In this document: positions 1 through 10,563 of the stretch, in pieces | Layout: every line of letters starts with the position of its first letter | Numbering within the stretch: position 1 is the first letter of the stretch | Source: Basidiobolus heterosporus B8920 | Taxonomy: Eukaryota > Basidiobolomycota > Basidiobolomycetes > Basidiobolales > Basidiobolaceae | Reading direction: 5' to 3' | Assembly: GCA_000697455.1 (NCBI GenBank) | Contig: JNET01034554.1 | Span: forward strand, 1 to 13,625 | DNA: 13,625 nucleotides | Translations under genes and position numbers: made by a program | The notes under the pieces: generated by a model | Database searches by the model: none | What the model was told of the DNA's origin: nothing | What the model saw: the letters and a program-made list of their open reading frames with translations, nothing else

Positions 1-3000
1 TCTGTATAGCGAGATAAACAAAGCTGTGGAATCGGGAGAAAACCTGATGAAATTGTCTCGTCAGATCCAGGCCAAACTACTTGAGGCTGAGAGAGAGTCC
101 CTTAATCTCGCTGAAAAGTGCTCCGAGCAAGATCGACAAATCGCCGCTCTAAAAGTGCACATAACTCGTGGGGTTGAGAATGAAGGTAAATGCTGGCTAC
201 CCCTACAGTCCGCTATTCTAATGTATTAATGGCTATGCTTATGAAAATTAGCTAAAGCACAGGAAAGCTCGTGGAATCTTGAACTCCAAAACCAAGAGCT
301 CCAAACACAGGTTACTGCTTTGGAGCAAGTGATACAAAAAGTGACTGGCGACCAAGGAAAACTACAAGAATCTCTACTAAATGCTCGAGAAGTCATTGAA
401 CAGTTAAATGTGAAGGATGAAAAATCAAATCAGATTATTATACGTATCAAGGTAAAGCATGAACATGAGATCACTGCGTTACGCAAATTGGTAGAAGACC
501 TCCAAAGAGAAAAAGCCGAACTCAATAGAAAAAACGAAGAGTTAAGAAGCAGACCCATCACAAAGGACGAAGTATCTAGAATGAGAAAGCTGAGTAGTTC
601 CAGTCCTACTCGCACGGCTGATTCTACTTTTTCTGGAGTGCGTTCCCCTATGGACTCCTTAGATGCGTCAGAGTTGTTTACTCATTTGTCGTCACCGCCG
701 CCGACACTTTTCACCGTCATGGCAGGTCAAACACTTCAGGTGGAAACACTTGCCGGATCTTTGGGACACGCACATAAAACGATTGCAAACCTTCGATCGT
801 CCTTACACAGTGAGAGAGTCGAAAAACTGGAATTGAAGAAAATGCTGACTGAGGCACAACAAAAGATAGAGGATCTGAAGAATGAGCCTGTGCATGATAA
901 TGGTGATGAAGAGACAAGTAATTCTTTGAAATCAGCTAAACACCAAAGCCATCACAAGAATTACCACCAGCAACCAGTATCCGTGGGGTCTGACGATTAC
1001 TGTGAGCAAATGCCAAGTTCTTTCAATGACCTCAAGATCTATTCCAACAATGAGATTCTGGTTGCTGACGAGTCAAATATTTCGATTGAAGATAATATGT
1101 CAGAGTTTGCATTTGACTTGACTACTACTGAAGCAGAGTCAGGCCAACCTATCGATTTTCGTAGATCATCTTACCAATGGACTCCTACCAGAAACCCTCT
1201 AGCCAGACGATCCCCGCTTAACCCCATACCGAGTCGTGATCTACTTGATGAGTTAACCATATTTGACAAACAGCCGAAGATGGTGGATATGAGGATTATG
1301 AAGCAGCCAAATCCAGGTAGTGGCTTCGTAGAGAGAAAGAACCAAGAAACCCAGGTTTCATTCCTAGAGATGTTTGGTACATGCAGTATTTGTGGCTCTT
1401 CCGTCGACCCGACCCACTCATCTGGAGCGGTTAGGTCGTTGGTAGGATTAAATGAAATCTGCCTAGATGAGGTGGAGATAGCCCCCTTGGATTCGTTTGC
1501 TTCAACATCTAACCCAAAAGAAGAACATTCTTTTAAGCACCAGGAGCACTCGATTGTTACTACTCAACAGCAAGGGCAAGGGGATAACGAATACCACTCC
1601 GAGGAACTATATTCTAATACCAAAACCACCCTTACCTCTATAGTTGCTCTACAGAGTAATTTCTCTTCTGTCCAGGCAACATACGACAAGCCTCGAGGGC
1701 TGGAAGTGACCATTGCATCCCAACATACATCATCCTATGATACGGAAGATCCAACGCTATTTATCTCAGAGAAAACTGGAACCCATCAACTAGGTTCCAA
1801 TGCTATAATGACACAGGCCTCTAGAAACGTACCCATATCAGAAGAAGCGGATCTCCAGAGAAATCAGACAAAAATTACAGTCCCGCAAACTCATAACTCG
1901 ACCAATACCGTTCCAGAGAATCATGATAGTTCACCAAAAACGCCGATGCCGGTGCAGAGTGAAGCAAATGATTCTATTGAACAAATGCAACATTCAGAAA
2001 TGAGTGTAAAGGCTTTCGAAAATTTACCCATACAACGACTAAAATGGGATGTTAGCACTCAAACCATTTCTGTATCTCATACACAAGAGGAAGCTGGTGA
2101 TGGACCATCTACACCAACCCGCCCTACCACACAACCTCCACCAGCTTTAGTAGTTCTTTCTCTCAGTTCAATCCGAGTCAATAGGCCATCGCTAAAATAT
2201 CGCCAAGATGTTAAACCTGAGGAGAGTTCTAAGCCACATTCACATGTTGTGAATCGTAGAAGGCCACCAATTCCAGCAACTATACTCTCTGGATCCAAGG
2301 TTGCTCCAGAGTTAACGCAGGCCAATCCAATTGAAGTGCTGGGAAATGACCACCGTCTAGATGTTCAATTCAATGACGTTACTCCAGAACGCAGCAATAC
2401 TTATCATCACGCTAGCATGGTTAGACATAAACAAGATTTGCATACAATTACGTCAGATCTCACCACAGTGAACCCAGGCTCTCAGATTTCTGACGTCAGT
2501 CCCATGGGATCAGATACATTGTCCTCATTTGTAACTGATTCTAGTTTTGCGGATGAGAGTTGCCCAAGCCGCCGTCGGGTATTCTCGGCAGATCCCACCA
2601 TTATTCACGCAATCACGCAAGCCATGATTGGCAATTTCATGTGGAAGTATACTCGGCGAGTTCTTGGCACAGGGATCAGTGAGAAGAAGCACCTACGGTA
2701 TTTCTGGATTCATCCGTACGCAAAAACCGTTAACTGGAGTGTGGAACAGCCGGGCCCCGACAGGGCTACTCGCAGCGTAGGCCGGAAGTCTAAATCAGCT
2801 TATGTGAAATCAATACGTGTGGTCGAAGATATCTCCTCGTCGCAGCCAGATACACCCGATCTTAGTCTGATCATTCAAACCGCTACTAGGGAGCTTAAAA
2901 TCAAAGCTCTGGGAAGGGAAAATCACGACTTGTGGCTGTTGGCTCTTACCTATCTGCAATGTCGAGAATATCCATCCAGCCCAACTACTCAAAGAGGCCA

Positions 3001-3268
3001 GCTTTTCGACATGACACACCAAGAAACCACCCAAAAACATCAATATCCTTCCACTCCCTCTACTACTCAAAGTAGCTTTACTACCTCTACCGCAAGCATT
3101 TCTAAAAAGCGTAGCATTGCAAGGCTGTTCAATAAGTCTAGCAAGTCAAGCCTTACTTCGCTTGTGAATGGAGACAAAGATGACACCATTGTTGAGGATG
3201 TTCGAAGATGCTGTAATGGGAAGCATGATATCGCGAAGCTAGATCCAAAAAAGGACCATACAAGCTGA
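1..3268 (+). CDS. NUM1: Num1/Mcp5-like cortical anchor protein with C-terminal PH domain (5' partial)
   Basis: The reading frame is open from base 2, so the start lies upstream of the window. Exons are 2-185 and 252-3268; the 66-nt intron (gtaaat...ttag, phase 1) joins two coiled-coil segments in frame. About 1066 residues are visible. The first ~170 are Glu/Lys/Gln-rich heptad-like coiled coil, and another short coiled coil lies at about 710-880 nt. The middle is Ser/Thr/Pro-rich and probably disordered. From about 2568 to 2975 comes a domain that matches the Mcp5 PH family: HAITQAMIGNFMWKYTRR, then YFWIHPYAKTVNWS, then SIRVVED, ending in the conserved Trp of HDLWLLALTYL. A Ser/Lys-rich tail follows. 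In this family the PH domain binds PI(4,5)P2 at the plasma membrane and the coiled coil binds mitochondria and dynein. The family assignment is strong; the symbol is by homology with yeast NUM1, S. pombe mcp5 and Aspergillus apsA. Confidence 0.88.
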
Positions 3269-3580
3269 TTCTGGGTGAAGCATACCCACTCAGTTCACGC
3301 CAGTCTTGAAATAGCTGACTGCCCGTAGTCTTACCTGGCCAACCAAGCCCAAAAAGCTAGGAGAGGGTATCCAGTTGAGAACGTATCTTTGTTTCCCCAC
3401 TCTCGAAAACGTAGTGCCTGGTGTACCATACAGTTCCGATATCCGGATAATTTAATTGTGTAATTAACGTATATATCTACGGCATTTACATATGTACCAA
3501 TATCTAAAATAAATAGCAATGAACTAGTCTACCACTACGACGAAGCATTGCTATATAGCCCTACTGTCGATGAGTTTACT
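3269..3580. other. Convergent 3' intergenic region between the NUM1-like and J-protein genes
   Basis: This 312-bp stretch separates two stop codons on opposite strands (3266-3268 plus, 3581-3583 minus), so it should hold both 3' UTRs. It is AT-rich in its right half and contains a plus-strand AATAAA. I see no coding sequence; the 62-codon minus-strand frame at 3331-3519 has no recognisable family features. Confidence 0.7.
3508..3513 (+). terminator. Candidate polyadenylation signal for the NUM1-like gene
   Basis: AATAAA lies 240 nt after the NUM1-like stop codon in an AT-rich stretch. If used, the transcript would end close to the 3' end of the opposing J-protein gene, leaving little or no gap between the two transcripts. 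It is a motif match only. Confidence 0.3.
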
Positions 3581-5288
3581 TCATGAAGTCCCGGTGACAT
3601 CATATCGCTTTCGTTTCGTAGCTATACAGAAAAAGTCAGTAACATCCAGCAAGTGCATAGGGTAAGAAAGCTGACCATACGATCTCTAAGTACTGTGTAG
3701 GCCTCGGAAATTTTCTGAAATTTCTGTTGATGGATCGCTTTGTCCTTTGGATCGGAAAAGCGATCAGGATCTATCACAGGACGTAGACAACAATCTCGTT
3801 AGCCAACTAAAAGGGACTGGTGATCGTTGTTAACGACTTACGGGATTTCATAGCCAACATACGGAATGCTGATTGTATGTCTTCTTTTGATGCATCAGAT
3901 TTGACTCCAAGCGTATCGTAATACCCGAGTGGATCCGACCCTCTTTTGGCTCGGCCTTCGTTCTCGTAAGTGCGACGGTGGGTTTTTTCTTGTTTCTGGT
4001 GATACTCGTTGTATCCACGGACCCACTCGTAGTCCCATGATTCTTGTTCCACTTGCTCATTCTTCTTTTGCTCCCATGCACCCCACTCATGCCGCACTCG
4101 GTTAGAGAGCAAGGGATAATAAAGAGTTGCCACCCCTACAGCTATGGTAGGGGCGATAACACCGAGCCAGACCAACGATGCAAAGGAATGCTCATTGAAG
4201 TAACCGCTAGCGAATAAAAGTAGAGTGGTGGAAACAGCGGTTGCCATTGAGGTTTTCTCAGGTGAATAGAACAGTTGCCCCCCAGTACTCAATGTCACAC
4301 CATGAATAAAGGTACGGAATTTGGTACCTAGGTATTCCTTTTTCGCAACAAAAACTGGAAAATAAACTGGAGAGACTTGCAGATCGGTCAGCTCCATCTC
4401 CAAGTGTAGCAAACGAACATTATCCGCACGGTAGGTTTGCATTAAGAGTCGCTCGGCTTGCCGTTCTTCCTGGACTCGTACATACTTGCGAATGGTTTCT
4501 ACCGCAATGTTAGGCTTAATGTTGAATATATCCACGTGGCTAACCTCTGTCTGATCTGGTAAAGTCAACAGAGACGGATCAAAATCCTGTATATTATTGA
4601 TTCCATTTCCTCCGCTTTTAATTGGGTTGATATAGCTTTTTTTATACTTGTAAGCACCATAGATTTGCATATGTGGATCTGAGCTTGCATATTCCCCTTC
4701 TAGAGTGAATTGACGATCAATCCAGCACCACCGAGTTTCTATAGTGGCTTCGTAGCGTTTTGTTGCGCGGTTATAGCGCGTGACTGTTTGGTTGAATCCC
4801 TGAAGATACAGCATGAGTTTGTAACAAAGAAAGAGGTTGGAGCTGTGAGTGAAGAATCTATTCTTTAATACATTACCACTTGTGCTGAGACAATGTTTGA
4901 AACGACTGAAGTAGATCCTACCCAGAAGGGCACGTATCTTGCATCTATTTTATCCGGGTCTATATGCCCAGCGGAGAACCAACTTTTACCATGATGTTGA
5001 CTAAAGGCCTTTACCAAGGGTCAGAAATTCCTTATCAGTGGATAGGGCAGAGCCAGAAAAAGTCATTTTAACCCTTACCTCGAGTGCCTCTTTTTTGGTT
5101 CTAGTGAAAGGGATAGCCTTGAGTTTGGTTCTCTTTGGGCCTTGTTTGTCTCCAGGAAATTTCGTTGCGTATCGGCGGACCAAAAAACCCCTGAGTTGAT
5201 TTCGCGGGGTATTTAGCGAAAAGCTTCGGATAGGTACCGAGAAGACCAGACTACTCATAACCTTAGGGCAACAATTAGTGAATGGCAT
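3581..5288 (-). CDS. Membrane-associated J-domain protein, probably mitochondrial (five exons)
   Basis: Minus-strand exons are 5288-5079, 5008-4877, 4799-3842, 3770-3681 and 3621-3581, giving 476 aa. The N-terminus is rich in Arg, Ser and hydrophobic residues (MSSLVFSVPIRSFSLN, ending near RRYATK), as in a mitochondrial presequence; an alternative start is the ATG at 5258. A conserved-looking central region follows (YVPFW near residue 95, VYFPVFVAKKEYLGTKF near 255, then a Gly turn and SPEK). Two hydrophobic segments lie at about 299-313 and 319-345. The J domain occupies about 400-473: YYDTLGV, HPD at 434-436, RKRYD at the end. The J domain should stimulate an Hsp70 ATPase. The second intron before the stop (3622-3680) is supported because splicing yields the canonical LRDPTKRKRYD. 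The first intron needs an AAG acceptor (5009-5011) to keep frame. Partner and substrate are unknown. Confidence 0.82.
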
Positions 5289-5785
5289 AGGTTTCTCTTC
5301 AGCTAACCTCAAGTGGAAATCTTCACAGCAAAGATGATAATAAGCAATCCCATTTGCAGTCCGAGATTCTACAAATTTATTTCATCTTCGGTTGCGATGT
5401 CATGGCTCGCATAAATGGGGATTTCCTATATGAAGCCATGACGTGACTTGGATGATTAATCTGAAGAGTCATCCTTCAATCAATTTCAAAATACAAATAC
5501 TACATTGAGCAGTACGTCTTATAGGGAGATGGCTTTTTATGTGTCATATTGATACAGGATGTTGGTCAAAGAGTATATCATGTATTTTACTGAAATTTAC
5601 TATTTTTTGGAAGTCCATGAAGCCATTGGGTGATCTAGTTCGTTGTTATGCTCCGGTTGCGGGAAGAAACATAGATATATACATAATGGATTAAATCAGA
5701 AAATTGGATTGACCCTCGAGGGCCAGCCATGTAGCCATATTGCTTTTAGGGTTGCAGACCGGTACCTGCTGTCTGGTTTTTGGAG
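5289..5785. other. Intergenic region: J-protein promoter and MAPKKK 3' UTR
   Basis: This 497-bp gap lies between two minus-strand genes in tandem. It should hold the 3' end of the MAPKKK transcript and the promoter of the J-protein gene. It contains an inverted repeat (5399-5442) and a TTTATT (AATAAA on the minus strand) at 5376-5381. No coding sequence is seen. Confidence 0.65.
5399..5442. repeat. Inverted repeat, 9-bp perfect arms
   Basis: GTCATGGCT at 5399-5407 is the exact reverse complement of AGCCATGAC at 5434-5442, with a 26-nt spacer. It sits about 110-155 bp upstream of the J-protein ATG. The right arm runs into TGACGT (5439-5444), a bZIP (Atf/CREB) half-site core. A paired transcription-factor site or a hairpin are both possible; neither is demonstrated. 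Confidence 0.5.
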
Positions 5786-8700
5786 CTAATTCCCTGTGCC
5801 CGCAGTTCGTACGAATGGATGGTTGAGAAGCTCTTCTGCAGTGGGACGAAGGCTCAACTCACTGATTATCCAGAATAAAGAGCATTAATCCCTTGTATTG
5901 ATGATAGTATATAATAGTGAACCTACATCTCGAAAGTTTTCTCTAAGAAATCTTTCGCCTCTTCTGAGATAGTTTCGGGTATCTCGGGAGCAATATTTCT
6001 ACCAATCTATAATAGAGAGACTCATTGAACAATCAATTGCAAATGGAGAGACCGTTACACACACATATCTCACCTGAAAAATGGCCTGCATTTGTGATGA
6101 AGCAGGAAATGGATGTTCACCGGTAAACATTTCTACAACCAAGCAGCCAAGACTCCTAAATGAGGATTAGAGAAGTGCATGCTAGGATTTATGAGTGGGC
6201 TTTAACTACCATATATCAGCCTTCTTAGTGTAGTGTGTGTTTTTTACCACCTCAGGAGACATCCAAAACACAGATCCTAGTCGACTATGATTACAATCAA
6301 AGGTTTACTATGAAACCGCAAAGCACAATTAACATACCTTGCAACGAAGCTCGGGCATTAGGAGAGGGTACAGTTATCTCTGCTTCAAACGTATATCAGG
6401 TTAATAGTAGAAATACTTGCAGGTGAAGAGAGTAAAAGAGACGTACTGTTTTCTGCCTTTTTCGAGATACCAAAGTCGGATATCTTGACACACCCTTTGT
6501 TGTCTACCAAAATATTGCCACCCTTTATATCTTTGAGGTTGATATTAGTCTTCGACTACAACGTGATTCTTTCAGGTATGCTTCATAAGTACCTCTGTGG
6601 ATGATATCTCTATTGTGGAGATAATTCAGTCCCATCAAGATTTGGCGAACAAATGAGCGTACTAAAGTTTCCTCAAATGCGTTTCCAAATTTTTCTAGCA
6701 AAGCAGCGACCGACCCACCAGGCACATACTCCAAAAAAATGTTAAGGTGCTCATCATCCATTTGGGAGCCTTAAAAGGTATTATGATTAGATTAAGCATG
6801 CAATGGAATTTCCACAACATTTAATAATGACCTACCAAGATAACTCACAATATTTGGGTGCTTTAGATCCTTAAGGAGAGCAATTTCCCGTTGTAAAGCC
6901 TCCAACTAATGGTTTTCTGGTTAGTATGCTTAATTTCGTAAGACAATTGTTGCATTTTACCATTGTTGTCTTTCTCTCTTCATTCCCACCGTCATTCTTG
7001 GGAAGCTCAACTTGTTTGGCCGCCATTAATTCTCCGCTGAAAGGATTGAGACCAAGGTACACATTGCCAAAGGATCCTGTTCCAATAAGTGCACCTCTGA
7101 TCCATTTCTCGGGATATCCTTACAAAAACTTAGTTACTCGATGCTTTGAAGATATGATAAAAATAAATACCTTTTGAGCCGAATGGACTGGGTGCTTTTT
7201 CGCTAACTGGTGGAACAACAACCTCAGTAAATGGTAACTCGTTTGCATCAAAGTCGCCTTTAGTATTATCAGAAGTTTGCTCTAATTCTAACGAAGGTTG
7301 CACATGTAAACCGGATTGACGGAGCTTTGCTATTGAATAGCGAACCTTCCCGTTTTGAACTTCCAGCATGTGACTCTCGTGTTCGGGAAAGAATTTGCCA
7401 AGATTCATCGAAATTAACTCGGAAGGGGGCCTTTCTCCGAACACTTTTCTCAGCTTCGTGTGTGAATTGCTTTTAGGTGGTTTTTCCCCGAAGAAGTTCT
7501 CGAGTTTTCGAATTGTGTGCTTCAAAGTTCCTTGTCGTTTAAAATCATCATGTCGCAAAGGTTGATGCTTTTTACGCAAAATAAGTCGCTCTCGCTCAGG
7601 CCGATCCGGGCTTTTGCAAATGGCCACCAGCTCTTCGTCAGTAACGATTCGTGCTAAAAATAAGATGGGTAAATGAGAGCATCTTACTATGGATGAATAA
7701 GGCTACAGACCCGCTCCAGTATCTCTAAATACTGTAAATATGGTATATTTTTCAGAGTCACCAACAATATTGAACTTGTGTAGTATTTTTGCCATAATTC
7801 CAGTGGCATCAGAAACATCTTGCAAACTCACTATACGAGTTTGGCCATCTTCACCAAAGACACGGACGCAATGCTACAATATAGTTCAAGGTCATCATAC
7901 GTCTATTTATGAGTAATCTTACATTTAGGCAGCCTACCTGTTTGACAGAATCTACTGACATTACATCTCTGCTGCCGGTGCTCTACTCGATAAATGCTCA
8001 TAAGCAATAGGCTGGAACTCTTGTAAACGATCCCTATCAATACCTTGCTAGTACATACGTTTTGGCTGACGTTTGGAGAACATGTGTCGGGTTCCGACAC
8101 TTTGGATTCAGTAAATTGAACGACTTTTGAAATAGGCTCAGCCTTTCTGGTCAAGGGTGCCATTATAGGCTTTTCATTTCTAAGTTTATCGTCATAAAGC
8201 ATCTCTGGCGCAGTGTCACCGATTAAGATCAGTCCATCCTTGACAGCAGAATTAGTACCACCTATTTTATCCTAATGTATAGAAGTTTACATATATGGTA
8301 TGTAATAATTGAGAACGTCCACAATCCTACCATCTCTAAGTCTGTGGAGTTGTCCATCCATTGCTTTTTCAGTCCTTTAATGGCAGTTAAGATTCGAACT
8401 CTCCCCCCTACGGTATTCACTAAGAGCTCTTTCAAAGTTTCATGGCTCAGATCCAATAGAGCATCCCCATTGATATCGTTTTCTAATTGTACTGAGTTAA
8501 GGAGTTTAAAATGAAGAGCATATTCTTGAAGAAAATACCTGCGAAAATTTGCTTGTATTGGCCAAGATTATTATCATGAAGCCATTCTGCAACCTGGCTC
8601 TCGGTCCAATGTGAGACTTTCTCGCTCAATAAAGGTTGAGTGAAGGAGACTGAGGAAGGCGAGATGCTCACTGGGAAATCTGACGTCTTTAATAAAGCAG

Positions 8701-8950
8701 GTGAAGAAGTAATCTCTTGCATCTTGAAGGTTCGTTAAGGTCACTGGTAATTCTCTGAATATCTTGAAGAGAAGCCCTTTGTTATTTGTTTGAAGTAATA
8801 GCTATCCTCCCAAATTGCTGAAATATTTATCTTCGTGACAGTATATACATTGGGCAACCTCGAAATCACCATGGTATTTAAATGCATTGGAGGCCAATAA
8901 CCATAATAATCAATATATTGAGGTTCCAATGTGGGGGAAGTGTTATCCAT
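5786..8950 (-). CDS. STE11: Ste11/Byr2-type MAP kinase kinase kinase (SAM, Ras-binding and kinase domains; 16 exons)
   Basis: Exons: 8950-8849, 8722-8539, 8482-8331, 8271-8044, 7982-7938, 7873-7711, 7653-7171, 7118-6961, 6905-6836, 6769-6593, 6530-6447, 6382-6338, 6276-6210, 6155-6074, 6006-5927 and 5861-5786. They join in frame to 731 aa. A SAM domain (about 70-138) is followed by a Ras-binding domain (238-320, starting [15 protein letters not shown]). Two FGE(K/R)PP motifs follow at 345-368, the second running into RPPSELI, a motif shared by fungal Ste11/Bck1 kinases. The kinase domain (about 458-723) has GTGSFG 465-470, Lys487, HRD Asp588, DFG 606-608, SPE 637-639 and the late-lobe Arg712, so it should be active. 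The family phosphorylates the MAPKK of pheromone and filamentation cascades and is activated through Ras and SAM partners. Exon 1 is the least certain; translation could instead start at 8722. Confidence 0.92.
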
Positions 8951-9600
8951 CTTGACTAACTTTATACGATCTTATTACAAGATAAGGTTATTGATTGGGG
9001 AATTTAGTCAAATAAGCGTTTACTTTTACCTTATTCCAATTATGGTAAATGGCATAACACATCGGATCCTGTAGCCGAATTTGTTGATGATTGCTAGTAC
9101 GAAAAAGTAGAGGCAGGTCTCTGAGGGTTGATCATATGACCTTACGGGCCAACACCTAGAAAGGAATCCTCTGGCTACTAATACATACAGCAGTCAATGT
9201 GAGAGCACCACCACAGCTTAGTGCATACGTGATGTATGTGGACATCTCCACATAGAGATGGTAGGAAATGTGAAAACCAGACACTGGTGATGATTGGCAC
9301 GTTGTATGGAATGCTGATGATTACTTGTTGATTTTCCCGACATGATGCTTTGTCAGGAGATGAAAAGCAGTCCTATTACGTTGAACTGGTGACAGATAGG
9401 TGATTCTGTTATATATGTAAGCTTGATTATGAAACAAGTCATACCTTCTTATGATTGGCTTACAATCCTGGCAAGACAATGTTGAGCATTGCTTATCCTG
9501 ACATCTTTACCAAGCCCCTTTCTGTTCTTAAAGCCCTTTTCTGCGCTTTCCGTTTCTTACGATTCATATACCTGTTTGAAGTCACACGTTGAGTACGAGA
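8951..9600. promoter_or_regulatory. Divergent promoter region between STE11 and RAB11
   Basis: This 650-bp region separates two genes transcribed away from each other, so it should contain both promoters and 5' UTRs. A pyrimidine-rich tract on the plus strand at about 9504-9563, ending 37 bp before the RAB11 ATG, resembles the CT-rich core promoters of many fungal housekeeping genes. A cluster of small inverted repeats lies at 9224-9260. No coding sequence is seen on either strand. The promoter role is inferred from gene orientation. Confidence 0.6.
9224..9260. repeat. Three overlapping short inverted repeats
   Basis: CATAC/GTATG (9224-9228 and 9234-9238), TATGTGGA/TCCACATA (9235-9242 and 9247-9254, 4-nt loop) and CATCTC/GAGATG (9243-9248 and 9255-9260) overlap, so the hairpins they could form exclude one another. 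They lie about 300 bp upstream of the STE11 start and 340 bp upstream of RAB11. Confidence 0.5.

Positions 9601-10563
<963 letters not shown>

Noticed and set aside
2077-2325. 82-codon minus-strand frame
   Set aside because: It is a shadow of the long NUM1-like coding frame, with no splice or domain support.
2486-2497. TGACGTCA-type palindrome as a regulatory site
   Set aside because: It lies inside the NUM1-like coding exon, where a single chance match is expected.
3622-3680. Reading through to the TAG at 3622 as the J-protein stop
   Set aside because: Read-through gives an atypical Cys/Leu-rich tail, while removing a 59-nt GT-AG intron with a CTGAC branch-like site yields the canonical J-domain ending.
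3848-4090. 80-codon minus-strand frame overlapping the J-protein in another frame
   Set aside because: The overlapping frame encodes the J-protein's charged linker and J domain with family matches; this one has none.
6926-7177. 83-codon plus-strand frame
   Set aside because: It is antisense to kinase exon 8 and its flanking introns, which encode an unmistakable glycine-rich loop on the minus strand.
9285-9345. Possible C/D-box snoRNA (TGATGA-like boxes)
   Set aside because: The boxes are not in the C-D'-C'-D order, and no terminal stem is visible.
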